In this document: in pieces, positions 1 to 10,037 of the stretch
How the letters are laid out: each line of letters begins with the position of its first letter
How positions within the stretch are numbered: position 1 is the first letter of the stretch
Assembly (NCBI RefSeq): GCF_040545475.1
Contig: NZ_JBEPMA010000002.1
Span: forward strand, 186,001 to 250,000
Origin: Peptoniphilus_A olsenii
GTDB taxonomy: Bacteria; Bacillota; Clostridia; Tissierellales; Peptoniphilaceae
Length of the DNA: 64,000 nt
Direction: 5' to 3'
Program-made: the position numbers and the translations under genes
Notes under the pieces: model-generated
What the model was told of the DNA's origin: nothing
The model's input: the letters and a program-made list of their open reading frames with translations, nothing else
Database searches by the model: none

Positions 1-1056
1 CATTAAATTAGGTGTTTCATACAACCACTCATTTTTTTCTAAATTTGAGGATAAATATGAGTTTTGTTTTATTGTAAGGTCATCTTTTAAATCAAACTTT
101 CTTACTAAATATTCAAATTCATCAAATAATTGAACATCTTTAATAATCTCGTGTACCTTTGGCAAATATTTTCTTCCATCATTCTTCATATTATTTAAAA
201 AAGTGATCTGTTTTTTTACCAAAAGTAATAATTCATCATTTAAATCTGTTTTATTTTCGACTGTAAAAGATGTTTTTAAATTTAGTAGTTGTTCTGCATT
301 GTATAAATTTATATTTATGTTATCTTTATCAAAAAATAAATTTCTTCTATTTTCCCAGATAATTATATTTTTAAAAATTTCTAAAATCAAACTACCATCT
401 TCAAATACAAACTCCAATTTATTTTCATAGTATTTGCATCTGTTATTAATATTTATAGGATCATATACTTTAAAGCAAAATGTTATTTCCGATATTTTCC
501 CACTAATGGTAATAAATTCATCATGACTAAATGTTTTTATTTCAAAACAAAAATTCTCATTAAGGCTTGACTTAATAATTTTAAAAATAGAAAATAACAT
601 ATCTTTAGATATAAACGAATCAATATATATTATTTTTTGTTCTTGCATTATTTGTTTCGCTTTTCTTATGAACATTTTTGAAATTTCTGTTTCTTCATAT
701 AAATTTCTAATAAGATAGTAACAGTTTTTACTTTTTATTTCCTTTAAATATTTTATTGTATCTTTTTTACTTTTAGGAATTTCTTCAATTACGTTTATTC
801 CTCTATTTAATAGATAGCGAACAATATCTACATCTCTATTAATTTCAGAATTAAATGGAACATATGCAAGTTTAGTATTATTAGGGATATTTTTTATATT
901 TGTAAAAAGTGGCAAATTATTAAAATATGCATCTCTAATTGTTGTCTTAGAATTAACTTCAAAAATTCCTGATATTTCAATTATATCTTTTAATTTAAAT
1001 AAAGATTCTACAATAAAATTTCCTGATACTTTTCCACAAATAATTGTTTCTATCAT
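1..1056 (-). CDS. Third Gfo/Idh-type thiazolinyl-imine reductase paralogue, 3' end outside window
   Basis: The frame is open from ATG at 1056 (behind a GGGGGG-rich ribosome site) to the window edge, 352 codons without a stop. The C-terminus is cut off, but the two paralogues upstream are about 350-354 residues, so nearly all of it is present. The start (METII-like, ICGKVSGNF) aligns with ICGTTFGQSY and VCGTNFGEFY of the paralogues, and GINVIEEIP around residue 88 aligns with their GxxVIQExP motif. The Rossmann glycine pattern is weaker and the His found in QEHP of the 11492-12556 paralogue is missing. Family members (Irp3/YbtU, PchG) reduce a thiazoline to a thiazolidine on the NRPS with NADPH. 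This copy may be inactive, structural or changed in specificity. It follows the PchF-like NRPS by 67 bp and is probably the next gene of the operon. Confidence 0.7.
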   Translation of the reverse strand, partial: MIETIICGKVSGNFIVESLFKLKDIIEISGIFEVNSKTTIRDAYFNNLPLFTNIKNIPNNTKLAYVPFNSEINRDVDIVRYLLNRGINVIEEIPKSKKDTIKYLKEIKSKNCYYLIRNLYEETEISKMFIRKAKQIMQEQKIIYIDSFISKDMLFSIFKIIKSSLNENFCFEIKTFSHDEFITISGKISEITFCFKVYDPININNRCKYYENKLEFVFEDGSLILEIFKNIIIWENRRNLFFDKDNININLYNAEQLLNLKTSFTVENKTDLNDELLLLVKKQITFLNNMKNDGRKYLPKVHEIIKDVQLFDEFEYLVRKFDLKDDLTIKQNSYLSSNLEKNEWLYETPNLM

Positions 1057-1123
1057 TTTTTCACCCCCCACAAAACGATATACTTTCTTTTTTAAATATT
1101 TATTATAATATATACTTTATTCT

Positions 1124-4100
1124 CTATATTTCGCTCGACATATTTTCATTTAACATATTTGCTAAAACTTTTGAGTTTGACTTTTCTTGTACTGAACTAT
1201 AATGATTGCCTGGTATATAAAATTTTCTAATATCGCCAATAATTATATTCTTCCAATTTTCAGCTAGGATATTAAAGTGCTTATATGCCCCAACATTATC
1301 TTTTGCTATATAGTAATCTATATCCCCAAAATATATTTCAGGCATAAATTTTTGAGCATTAAATGACTTTATGAAAATTTTATACATATCTAAAAAAGAT
1401 TTTTTTGTAATTGAATTTCCCTTATTTTTTACTAAATTATAATATAATTCAAATCTTTCTTGTTGAGATAAAGAATTTAATTTTTTTACATAAAGTATAT
1501 CTTCTTCGAATCGCATTTTACTCAATATATTATTAACCGTCATTGCATTCTCATAATTATTATCCATATTAGAAAATGCTATATCTAATATATTTGTTTC
1601 TTTAAATCCTATATCTGAAATTTCAATATTAAATGCTTGTAAGAAATTAAATTCCAATAATAATTCATCATAATTATAATTTAACAAGCTTCCACCTTCT
1701 ATAACTGCTAAATTATCTACTAAAATTCCCGCTTCTAATAATCTCCTAGAAACTTCTATTGCAACTACCCCGCTAAAGCTATATCCTATTATTTGAACAT
1801 TTGTTGGAGAAAATTTTTGTATTTCTTTATAATACTCATTTGCCAATTTTTCAACTAATTCATCTGAATTTATATCTAGATACTTACCTATATCTGATAC
1901 ACCCATCAATAATATATCTCCTTTATTTTGAGAACATAATTCCATTGCTAAATTTTTTAAATTTTCAAGATTTCCAAAAGCTCCATGTAATATAACTCTT
2001 AATCTTTTATCCTCGATGGCTGCACTATATTTTTTTGAGTATATAAATTCATCATTAGAAATATTATGCTCTGTAGCGTTTCCGCCTTTCAATAACTCAG
2101 AAATCCTATAAAAAGTTGGTTCATCTATTAATTCTCTAAGTATAGATTCAAATGTGCTACTTGATTCAATGCTTTTTATAATTTCAGCTGCTATTTGAGC
2201 TAAAATCAATGAATCAGCTCCACATTCATATAAATTCTTATTTAAATTTAATTCTTCTTCATCTAAAAATTTAGCACAAATATTCAATACTTCTTTTGGT
2301 ATAGATGTTTTTTTTGAATTAAAATTAATAGATTCATTTTCTGCACATCTCAAATAATCCGTTTCATATGAAAAATTTTTCTTTATGTCAACTATACCAT
2401 TTGAAGTCAATTTGAATTTTTCTAAAAAAGTTATTTTGTCAGGCATCAAATCAATAGGCAAACATATCTTAAGATTATTATATATTTTCTCTCTATTGAT
2501 AAAAGAATAATCACTTTTAAACTGTTTTATAAACAAAACCATTCCTAATTTCTCTATAACAGATTCTTCTCTTGGTAAAGTAAAGATTTTTTCATTATTT
2601 TCATATAATATATTTTTCCATTCTTCTATTGATAAGAAAAATTTGTTTTTCCTTAATGAATCTAATGGTTTTTCCATCATAAATACTTGAGATGCAATTA
2701 TCCACGGTTCATTACGTATAGGCTCAGAAAATAGTAAGTATCCCTTAGGCGCACATATATTTCTTATATAATTTAAACTACTTACAACATCTTTAGCATT
2801 TTCTAAAACATAAGCGCCAATTATTATATCAAAATAATTGTATTCTATTCCTATTTTTATAGGATCTTCATTAATGTCCAATTGATAGATCTTAACATTT
2901 TTATTATCTTCAAACTTCTTTTTAGCTTTAGATAAAAAATATTTCTTTCCATCTGTAAAATGATATTCATAATCTACACCATTTAATAAATCTATTATTT
3001 TTTCAGATGTTGCCCCAGTTCCGGCACCTATTTCTAAAATTCTTATTTTCCTATGATTATTATTTTTAATATACTCATTAATAAAATTACAGTAAAAATT
3101 ATTAATAACAATAGAATTTATACTTGTATTATACATTGCATCAGTGTAAATATCAGAACCCTCAGGATATAATATATTTACTGGATCAATCTTCCCATTT
3201 AAAATTTCTACTAAATTATCCGTGCTGTCTTTGACATACTTTAAGTACTTCAAACTATTATCATTTTTAACATCCCATTTTAAAAAAACTTTTGTCCATA
3301 AATTAGCAATATCATCATATGTCAAAATAGACTGAATTTTATAATCTCCATTTTCAGCATATATTATATTTTTTTCTATCAATTGATATAACCATCTGTC
3401 AATTATCCAATTATATTTATTATCATTTAATTTCCTTTTTCTTTTATATAAGTCAGAATTTGGTTCTTTTTTTAATATGTCTGTATCTATCATTGCATTT
3501 AGTATAGCATTTAAACATATTTTATCTCTTATATCGCATAATTCCCTATATTTCTTACTAAATAAGTATTCCTTATTTTTAATATCTATACCCTCATTAT
3601 TATTAAATAAAGTTTCATAATGCGAATCTAATTTATCATCTCTGTCTTCTCTAGCAATTGTTACTACTGATTCAATAGGAAATTCTTTTTTATTTTCATT
3701 TACCATTACAATAGCATTTGAAATTACTTTTTGCTTAATTAAAGCATTTTTTATCTCCTCAAGTTCTATTCTATTGCCTCTTATTTTTACCTGAGTATCT
3801 TCCGTACCTAAAAATTCTATTTCTCCACTTGATAAATAGCGACCCAAATCTCCAGTAGAATAAAGTCTGATCTGCTTTAGAGGATGAATAAAGAACTTTT
3901 CTTCTGTTAACTTTTTATCTCCTAAATACCCTTCCGCCAAGCCACTACCAGCTATATATAAATTACCTTCGCAATAAACTGGACAATCTTCAAAATTTTT
4001 ATCTAATACATAAATTTGTTGATTAGTGAGCGGTTTCCCATACGGAATGCTTTTCCATCCCTTTTTAATACCTTTATATTCATGATAGTTAGACCATATA

Positions 4101-6496
4101 GAGGCTTCTGTAGCACCTCCCAATACTATTATTTTAGATTCTACAAAAGTTTTTTGCACCGCATTAGGCATATTTAAAGGAATCCAATCTCTTGATAGCA
4201 ATATTAGTTTAATAAAATTTTGTTTTTTTGATAAATTTTCTAAATAATTTAAATATAGTTTCATTAATTCTGGTACCATATTTAATATAGACACAGAATT
4301 TTCTTCAATCAATTTATCCCAATGAGCAGGATTTAAATACTCACTTTCATCAGGATATACAATAGTTCCTCCAACTGATAGCATTCCAAAAATATCATAA
4401 ACAGATAAGTCAAAATCTAATTTTGATATTCTTAATATGCAATCTCTCTCAGATATTTCAAATTTTTGATTTATATCATATATAGTATTAAATACTGCAC
4501 CATGATTTATTACAGCACCTTTTGGATTTTCAGTAGTCTCTGACGTAAACATGATATAAGCTGCATCAGTCGAATTGATATGTTCTATATTAAACATATT
4601 TATCAAATCTAACCTATAATTTACATCATCAATGTTCACAAAATTTCTTTGTCTGCTATCATAACAACTGCCATTCGTCAAAATAACTTTACAATTACAT
4701 TGTTTTAAAATATTTTCTAATCTTTTTTCTTCTATATTAAAATCTACTGGAACATATATAGCTCCTACCATAAGTATTCCAAGAATAGTATAAACTTGAC
4801 TTTTATTATGTGGTAGTTTTACAATTATATGCTCACCTTTTTTTACATTTTTTTCTTTCAATGCTAAAGCTATAGATACAGACTTATTATATAATTCTTT
4901 ATAAGAAATTGAGCCTCTGGAGTCTATAATAGCCGCCTTATCTGGATAAGATTTTACTTTTTCTATAAAATCTTCTAATAATGTCTTATTATTAATTTTT
5001 TTATTTGTAGCATTAACTTTTTCTCTAATTTCACGTTGCCACTTAGGTAGATCAATTTCAAGACGTTTCTCCCAAAATTCTTCATTGTTCGATAAATTTA
5101 TTAAAATCTTCTTAAACTCACTAAACATATCCTCCAACATATCATCTTCAAATATTCCTTCACGAACATCCCAATTAACCTGTAAACCTAATTCAGTATC
5201 CATAGCTTGACAATCAATAAATACTTGCGGTGTTTGAGATATTCCATACACATATCTTCCTATCAACCTCTTTTTAATTAACCCTATTGCACTTGTAAAT
5301 ACATACGGCGCTAAAAATTCTTTGGAATTATGCAGTTTAGCAATATCTCTTAATATATTAACTCCAGGATATGCACTATTATCTATTGAGCTGAATAATT
5401 CTTTATTAACTTCTCTTGCTAACTCTGAAAAAGATTCTTTTATGTTTTTTATCGAAATTACCGATGTATTTGTAAAATCTCCTACTAAATATTCTATATT
5501 TTCCCCTAAATTTTTCTTGTTAAATAAAGTTAAATTTATAAGAAATTCTTTTTCTGTACTCCATTTTTTTAGTACTTCACTATATACAGTCAATACTGAT
5601 GCTGTCGGTGTTAAAGCATGGTTTTGAGCTAAAATTTTAAATTTATCCCACATATCCTTATCTAATGTTAAAGACAATCTTTTAAACTTACAAACGTCCG
5701 TTTCTTTTAGCGTTTTTAAAGGTATTACTGGAGATGTCTTTAATTTTCTAGTCTTTTGACTCCAATATGCTTTCGCATTCTTGTATTCCGAGTTTTCTTT
5801 TGTCTTTTCTTCACTTATTATATAATTCCTAAATGATATCTTAGATTGTCTATCATTCTCTATTCCTTTAAAATACTTCATCTCAAACTCTAATAAAAGT
5901 TGCCATATACTTGACCAATCACATATCATAAAATCCATCGAAAAGTGTAAAATTGATTTTTCTCCATAATTTGATACTCCAATATCAAACATCGGCCATT
6001 TTTCTAATTGATAAACTTTATCCTCTAACTGTTCTCTAATAGATATCCTATCTCCAGTAACAACCTCATATTCTGGAACTTTTTGTAGTATTTTTTGATA
6101 TCCTTCTTTAAATATAACTGCCCTCAGCATTTCATGTTTATTTATCAAGTAATTCCATGTATCTTGTACTTTTGAAACGTCTAAATTATCATATAAAAAT
6201 TCTTGATAAATGTGACAAGATACATTTCCATATGAATGTAAGTCATCTCTTCCATAAAGATATGATGTCTGAACTGGAGATAATGGAAATGGTGCATAAT
6301 CATCTTTAACATCATATTTATTCTCAAGTTTTTTAATGTATTCTTTAAGTCCCTCTTTATTTAATTTTAATTCCATTAAAATATCTTCATCTAACTGACC
6401 ATTTATGGATTTATATTTTAACTTTTCACCATCAACATACAACTCAATACCTTGCTTAGAATATTTTTCAATTATTTCTTTATAACCGTTCTCCAT
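1124..6496 (-). CDS. PchF-like NRPS: docking-Cy-A(degenerate)-MT-PCP-TE
   Basis: 1790 residues, close to PchF in size and domain order. Residues 1-55 look like a TubC-type docking domain. A cyclization domain has DxxxxD as DFMICD at about 186. The adenylation domain spans about 530-1370, with an embedded SAM methyltransferase (LEIGAGTGA at about 1152, glycines intact). The PCP has CGADSL at about 1424. The terminal thioesterase has GYSFSG at about 1569 and a candidate His in GNHYSS near the end. Cy condenses and cyclizes Cys onto the incoming chain, MT methylates, and TE releases the product. The A-domain pocket reads D-L-Y-N, as for cysteine, but the ATP loop is TSETTENPKG (two Gly to Glu) and the A10 motif is NGIVD, so the catalytic Lys is lost. 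The A domain is therefore probably dead and the PCP charged in trans. The start is supported by AGGAGG before ATG 6496. Confidence 0.92.
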   Translation of the reverse strand: MENGYKEIIEKYSKQGIELYVDGEKLKYKSINGQLDEDILMELKLNKEGLKEYIKKLENKYDVKDDYAPFPLSPVQTSYLYGRDDLHSYGNVSCHIYQEFLYDNLDVSKVQDTWNYLINKHEMLRAVIFKEGYQKILQKVPEYEVVTGDRISIREQLEDKVYQLEKWPMFDIGVSNYGEKSILHFSMDFMICDWSSIWQLLLEFEMKYFKGIENDRQSKISFRNYIISEEKTKENSEYKNAKAYWSQKTRKLKTSPVIPLKTLKETDVCKFKRLSLTLDKDMWDKFKILAQNHALTPTASVLTVYSEVLKKWSTEKEFLINLTLFNKKNLGENIEYLVGDFTNTSVISIKNIKESFSELAREVNKELFSSIDNSAYPGVNILRDIAKLHNSKEFLAPYVFTSAIGLIKKRLIGRYVYGISQTPQVFIDCQAMDTELGLQVNWDVREGIFEDDMLEDMFSEFKKILINLSNNEEFWEKRLEIDLPKWQREIREKVNATNKKINNKTLLEDFIEKVKSYPDKAAIIDSRGSISYKELYNKSVSIALALKEKNVKKGEHIIVKLPHNKSQVYTILGILMVGAIYVPVDFNIEEKRLENILKQCNCKVILTNGSCYDSRQRNFVNIDDVNYRLDLINMFNIEHINSTDAAYIMFTSETTENPKGAVINHGAVFNTIYDINQKFEISERDCILRISKLDFDLSVYDIFGMLSVGGTIVYPDESEYLNPAHWDKLIEENSVSILNMVPELMKLYLNYLENLSKKQNFIKLILLSRDWIPLNMPNAVQKTFVESKIIVLGGATEASIWSNYHEYKGIKKGWKSIPYGKPLTNQQIYVLDKNFEDCPVYCEGNLYIAGSGLAEGYLGDKKLTEEKFFIHPLKQIRLYSTGDLGRYLSSGEIEFLGTEDTQVKIRGNRIELEEIKNALIKQKVISNAIVMVNENKKEFPIESVVTIAREDRDDKLDSHYETLFNNNEGIDIKNKEYLFSKKYRELCDIRDKICLNAILNAMIDTDILKKEPNSDLYKRKRKLNDNKYNWIIDRWLYQLIEKNIIYAENGDYKIQSILTYDDIANLWTKVFLKWDVKNDNSLKYLKYVKDSTDNLVEILNGKIDPVNILYPEGSDIYTDAMYNTSINSIVINNFYCNFINEYIKNNNHRKIRILEIGAGTGATSEKIIDLLNGVDYEYHFTDGKKYFLSKAKKKFEDNKNVKIYQLDINEDPIKIGIEYNYFDIIIGAYVLENAKDVVSSLNYIRNICAPKGYLLFSEPIRNEPWIIASQVFMMEKPLDSLRKNKFFLSIEEWKNILYENNEKIFTLPREESVIEKLGMVLFIKQFKSDYSFINREKIYNNLKICLPIDLMPDKITFLEKFKLTSNGIVDIKKNFSYETDYLRCAENESINFNSKKTSIPKEVLNICAKFLDEEELNLNKNLYECGADSLILAQIAAEIIKSIESSSTFESILRELIDEPTFYRISELLKGGNATEHNISNDEFIYSKKYSAAIEDKRLRVILHGAFGNLENLKNLAMELCSQNKGDILLMGVSDIGKYLDINSDELVEKLANEYYKEIQKFSPTNVQIIGYSFSGVVAIEVSRRLLEAGILVDNLAVIEGGSLLNYNYDELLLEFNFLQAFNIEISDIGFKETNILDIAFSNMDNNYENAMTVNNILSKMRFEEDILYVKKLNSLSQQERFELYYNLVKNKGNSITKKSFLDMYKIFIKSFNAQKFMPEIYFGDIDYYIAKDNVGAYKHFNILAENWKNIIIGDIRKFYIPGNHYSSVQEKSNSKVLANMLNENMSSEI

Positions 6497-6515
6497 TATT
6501 TACCTCCTTATTAAA

Positions 6516-7565
6516 TTATTCATCAAGAATTTTTATATCACTCAGCAAAAGCAGCTTCTCTTTACTAGTCTCCATAAACTTTGCATATCCCGCTTTTTTC
6601 TGCAAAATTTCCCATTTTTTAGATGTTGATAGTTCCCTGTTTACTCGACGAATATCAAGTTTGCCTGAATTCATATATTTCTTCATTTTAATCAATTCTG
6701 CTGTTATTGAATCAATCCAGTATGTTTGAAAAAATTTTGAAGTACTCGTTTCTTTTAAAGAATTCAAAACCTTGTAGATTGACTCTTTACCTATATTTAA
6801 ATCGTCTTTAGCTCCTTTTAAATATGTTCTTGGACGCCAAGCAACATCTCCATAAGCATCATTTAGCGATAATACTCCATCTTCATAATAAAGTTTAAAA
6901 CTATACATTAATTGCATATTGTAATCAGGTGTTTTGGGATTTAATTGATTATTGAATTCTATTAAAATAGGTAATTTCCCTATATTTCCATATAATATAT
7001 CAAATGGGCCTAATCCCTTTATTATATTATTATCCAACTCTAAATCACCTAAAATACCAGAAATAGCTAATAAATCCAAAGCTACATATGATAATTGTGT
7101 AGAAAAAGAAACACTTATATATTCTAACTTAGAATATATATTTAATTTTTTTGCATACACTGCAAAGCTCTGCATATTTGATAAATTTGAATATAGATTT
7201 GCAGTCATGTAAATAAGGTTTTTCTCTCTTGCTAGCTTATAACATTTATATAAATGTTCTTGATAAACAGGTTGCTCTTGAATTACGTTTATTCCTTTAT
7301 TTAGTAAATCTATGCACAATCCTGTTCCATCCCCACCTGTTCCCTCACTTCTAACAATAACGCAAGCTAAATCTATATCTGATGGCAATTCTTCAACATT
7401 AAAATACAGTGGTATATTATATTTCTTTGAAAATGTCTTTGACCTTTCACTACCTCTTCCGATAATACCAACAATTTGAAAATCTGATTCGGCTCTCTTT
7501 AATGCTTTTAAATAAAATTCCCCAAAATTCGTGCCACAAACTATGGCTTTCAATCTTTTTTTCAT
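6516..7565 (-). CDS. Gfo/Idh-family thiazolinyl-imine reductase paralogue 2
   Basis: About 349 residues with an N-terminal Rossmann fold (KAIVCGTNFGEFYLKAL). It resembles Irp3/YbtU and PchG, which reduce NRPS-bound thiazolines with NADPH. I chose ATG 7565 because GAAGGAG lies a normal distance upstream; an earlier in-frame ATG at 7583 overlaps that ribosome site and the preceding gene. The motif that reads QEHP in the paralogue at 11492-12556 is QEQP here (about residue 93), so the His that I recall as a proposed proton donor in Irp3 is replaced. The following NLYSNL segment, which includes the second candidate Tyr, is present. It lies between the saccharopine-dehydrogenase-like gene and the PchF-like NRPS, with almost no gaps. 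Fold and pathway are clear; catalytic competence is not. Confidence 0.82.
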   Translation of the reverse strand: MKKRLKAIVCGTNFGEFYLKALKRAESDFQIVGIIGRGSERSKTFSKKYNIPLYFNVEELPSDIDLACVIVRSEGTGGDGTGLCIDLLNKGINVIQEQPVYQEHLYKCYKLAREKNLIYMTANLYSNLSNMQSFAVYAKKLNIYSKLEYISVSFSTQLSYVALDLLAISGILGDLELDNNIIKGLGPFDILYGNIGKLPILIEFNNQLNPKTPDYNMQLMYSFKLYYEDGVLSLNDAYGDVAWRPRTYLKGAKDDLNIGKESIYKVLNSLKETSTSKFFQTYWIDSITAELIKMKKYMNSGKLDIRRVNRELSTSKKWEILQKKAGYAKFMETSKEKLLLLSDIKILDE

Positions 7566-7566
7566 T

Positions 7567-8640
7567 TTATATTTCTCCTTCAAAGATATTATTCAATTTC
7601 AAATTTGTTCCTTTCATCAATTTGTAATAAAATGTTGTATCCATTTCCATCATCTTATCAAGTAAACTATTTAATAAAGGAAACTCACTCATATCTTTGA
7701 TTTCAGTTTTATTACCATGTTCTAGAGCTAAAATGGAAACAGCTGCTACTGTTAGAGCCGTTAATCTAGTTGGTGAAATGCTTTTTAAAATCATATTAGC
7801 ATCTATAGTATTTTTATTTTTTATTCCTGTTGCCTCTAAGATAAATCCTCCAAAATCTTTTTTTTCAATATTATCCAAATTGGATAAATCCACTAATTTT
7901 TGTGCCATTACATTTATATTTTCAATGTTATCGGAACGAATATTCTTTAAAAAATTGCAAACATATCCGTTCTTTATGCACATATAAAATATGGCATTTT
8001 CCACACCTATTTGCCTACAAACTTTAATAGTTCTTTTATCAATATACGGAAATGGCACCCATCTTTCGCTGCTTATTGGCAATGTTATTGTTTTATTTTC
8101 TGCCAAATATGGTTCTATCTTCCCTGAATTTAAGATTGATCTTGCATAAAACCCATCTTCACTTAAATATCTCAAGTATTCTTTGGCTGCATTATAAGTA
8201 AATTCTCCATTAGAGGCGTAATACATTTGAAAACTAAGGGTTTTATCAAAAACTCTAGAAATAATAACTGGCAATGCTTCTATTAATCCTGGCGATGAAC
8301 CAACTCCATGATATATTGTTCCTCCTTCAAAAACAGATTTCTCATAGAAATTATAATAACTTAAGTCAATGAGAATACATTTGTTTTTATTAACTGTATC
8401 TATTAAATTAAATATTGATGAATCTGAATACCCTGAACAGTTTATAATACAGTCACATCCATCAACAAACTCAATACAAGTATTTATATCATCCAAATCT
8501 ATAAACGCAAAAGTATTCTTACTCTTATAAACTTTTTCTTTTTTTCTATATCCCAACTTTATATCTTTGATGCCATAATCATTCAAAATTTTAGTACATT
8601 CTGAACCAATATCTCCAGTAGCTCCAATTATTCCTATCAT
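7567..8640 (-). CDS. Saccharopine-dehydrogenase-like NAD(P)-binding protein of the metallophore operon
   Basis: 357 residues starting with a Rossmann loop (GIIGATGDIGSEC), the pattern of the saccharopine-dehydrogenase/NAD(P)-binding superfamily. The rest shows mixed alpha/beta sequence and no membrane segment. Family members carry out reductions or opine-type chemistry on amino acid substrates. Its exact reaction here is not evident. Plausible roles are an extra reduction of the Cys-derived chain or supply of a building block. The start codon overlaps the last bases of the MT-PCP gene (ATGA-type overlap) and its stop is 1 nt before the next reductase, so translation is probably coupled. It is not a standard part of the pyochelin or yersiniabactin sets as I remember them. 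Confidence 0.72.
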   Translation of the reverse strand: MIGIIGATGDIGSECTKILNDYGIKDIKLGYRKKEKVYKSKNTFAFIDLDDINTCIEFVDGCDCIINCSGYSDSSIFNLIDTVNKNKCILIDLSYYNFYEKSVFEGGTIYHGVGSSPGLIEALPVIISRVFDKTLSFQMYYASNGEFTYNAAKEYLRYLSEDGFYARSILNSGKIEPYLAENKTITLPISSERWVPFPYIDKRTIKVCRQIGVENAIFYMCIKNGYVCNFLKNIRSDNIENINVMAQKLVDLSNLDNIEKKDFGGFILEATGIKNKNTIDANMILKSISPTRLTALTVAAVSILALEHGNKTEIKDMSEFPLLNSLLDKMMEMDTTFYYKLMKGTNLKLNNIFEGEI

Positions 8641-10013
8641 ATTTCACCTTCTACTACCTCCATACCTAACTGTTTTGAATTTATCAAATTTAACATTTTT
8701 TCAAATTCAGGATTTGAAAAAATTTCATTTAATTTTAGGTTGCATTTTAATCTTCTTTCTATCTCAACTAGAAGCTTTGTTGCAGATAAGCTATTTCCTC
8801 CAAGCTTAAAATAATTAGAATTTCTATCTACATCATCTATATCCAAATTTTGCATCCATATTATTTTTAAGATTTCTTCTAAATTTTCATTATGATTTTT
8901 TAATTGTTCTTTTATTGTTGCTTTATCAGAGACATCCACATCAAAAGAGTCCAATGACAGCAAAACAATCTTCTTATCGAAATCTAACCCAATTTCATTT
9001 TCTAAGTTATTTATCAACTCAAGATGATCTGTATAGTTTTCTGATTCGAGATAATAAGCAATATTATTTTCTATCGAAAACATAGTATTTTTTAAAAAAT
9101 ATTTTTTGGCTATTTCCTTAATGTAATCAACTTTATAAAAAAACTGCGTACGTTTTTCAGTTTCTACATTAAGATTTTTTTCTTGAAAAAATATGGCTGT
9201 AAGTATAGATATTGGATCCATTTTACCAAAATCAATTACATGAATTTTTCCGTTTCTTTTTAACATTAGTTTTGAGGTTTTGAAAAAAGATTCAACATCT
9301 TCAATTTGATGTAAAAAATTAACAGAAATAATGTGATCAAATCTACTTAAGTAATTATCTTTTAAAAATTTCTTATCATTGCAATCATTTAATAAAATTA
9401 CATTGTTTAAATATTTAATTCTGCTGACTAAGTTATCTTTTATTGTGCAATCTACATCATTAACAATGCCTATTGTTAACCTTTTAATATCTTTACTTTC
9501 ATTATTGATGTTTTTAATTAATTTATCTAATAAACTCTCAGTAAACTCACTTCTAATGCCTAGTTTTGCTGGGGATATTTCATTATCTAAAAGCAAAAGC
9601 TCTTTTTTATTATTATTCTCAAGTATATCTACAAATAAATTCTTTTTTAGTTGTAGTTTTCTATATAAAGAATCCTCTGCGATTTTTACTTCATTCATCT
9701 CATCTGCTTTAAAATCTTTCACATATTTCAACCAGTATTTAATTATATTTTCATTCTTGTTGTCTATTTTTATTTTTTTAACATTAATTTCAGTTAATAA
9801 ATCTAATAAAAATTTTTGGACAAAATACTTTCTCTTTTTTACTTCATTGTCTGTATTAATATTATCAATATAATTTATCTTAAATTCCGATTTATCTTCC
9901 TCTAATTCTGGTTCAACCAGGAGCGTTTTAACATTTTCTTGTGAGATTATTGTTTTATATTTACCACTATAAATTCTTTTTTGATACTCAATATTAAACT
10001 TTTTTCTTTTCAT
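8637..10013 (-). CDS. Stand-alone NRPS fragment: degenerate methyltransferase-like domain plus PCP
   Basis: 458 residues. Residues about 60-340 resemble the methyltransferase region normally embedded in Cys A domains of PchE/PchF/HMWP2, but the SAM-binding glycines are lost (LTIGIVNDVDC instead of LEIGAGTG). It may therefore be an epimerase-like or structural relic. A carrier protein follows at about 375-455 with the phosphopantetheine site LGGNSLS (about 403). No adenylation domain is present. Together with the free Cy protein just upstream it would form a split, A-less extension module (Cy + MT*-PCP), with cysteine loaded in trans by the A domain of the HMWP2-like NRPS. GGAGGG precedes ATG 10013, and the last 4 bp overlap the next gene. 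Confidence 0.82.
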   Translation of the reverse strand: MKRKKFNIEYQKRIYSGKYKTIISQENVKTLLVEPELEEDKSEFKINYIDNINTDNEVKKRKYFVQKFLLDLLTEINVKKIKIDNKNENIIKYWLKYVKDFKADEMNEVKIAEDSLYRKLQLKKNLFVDILENNNKKELLLLDNEISPAKLGIRSEFTESLLDKLIKNINNESKDIKRLTIGIVNDVDCTIKDNLVSRIKYLNNVILLNDCNDKKFLKDNYLSRFDHIISVNFLHQIEDVESFFKTSKLMLKRNGKIHVIDFGKMDPISILTAIFFQEKNLNVETEKRTQFFYKVDYIKEIAKKYFLKNTMFSIENNIAYYLESENYTDHLELINNLENEIGLDFDKKIVLLSLDSFDVDVSDKATIKEQLKNHNENLEEILKIIWMQNLDIDDVDRNSNYFKLGGNSLSATKLLVEIERRLKCNLKLNEIFSNPEFEKMLNLINSKQLGMEVVEGEI

Positions 10014-10037
10014 ATTATTCCCTCCATAGTTGATTTA

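Noticed and set aside
203..430. Plus-strand open frame in the left-edge reductase gene
   Set aside because: Antisense shadow of a clear reductase homologue; low-complexity Ser/Phe/Lys composition and no ribosome site. The same applies to the other plus-strand frames across the NRPS and T4SS regions.
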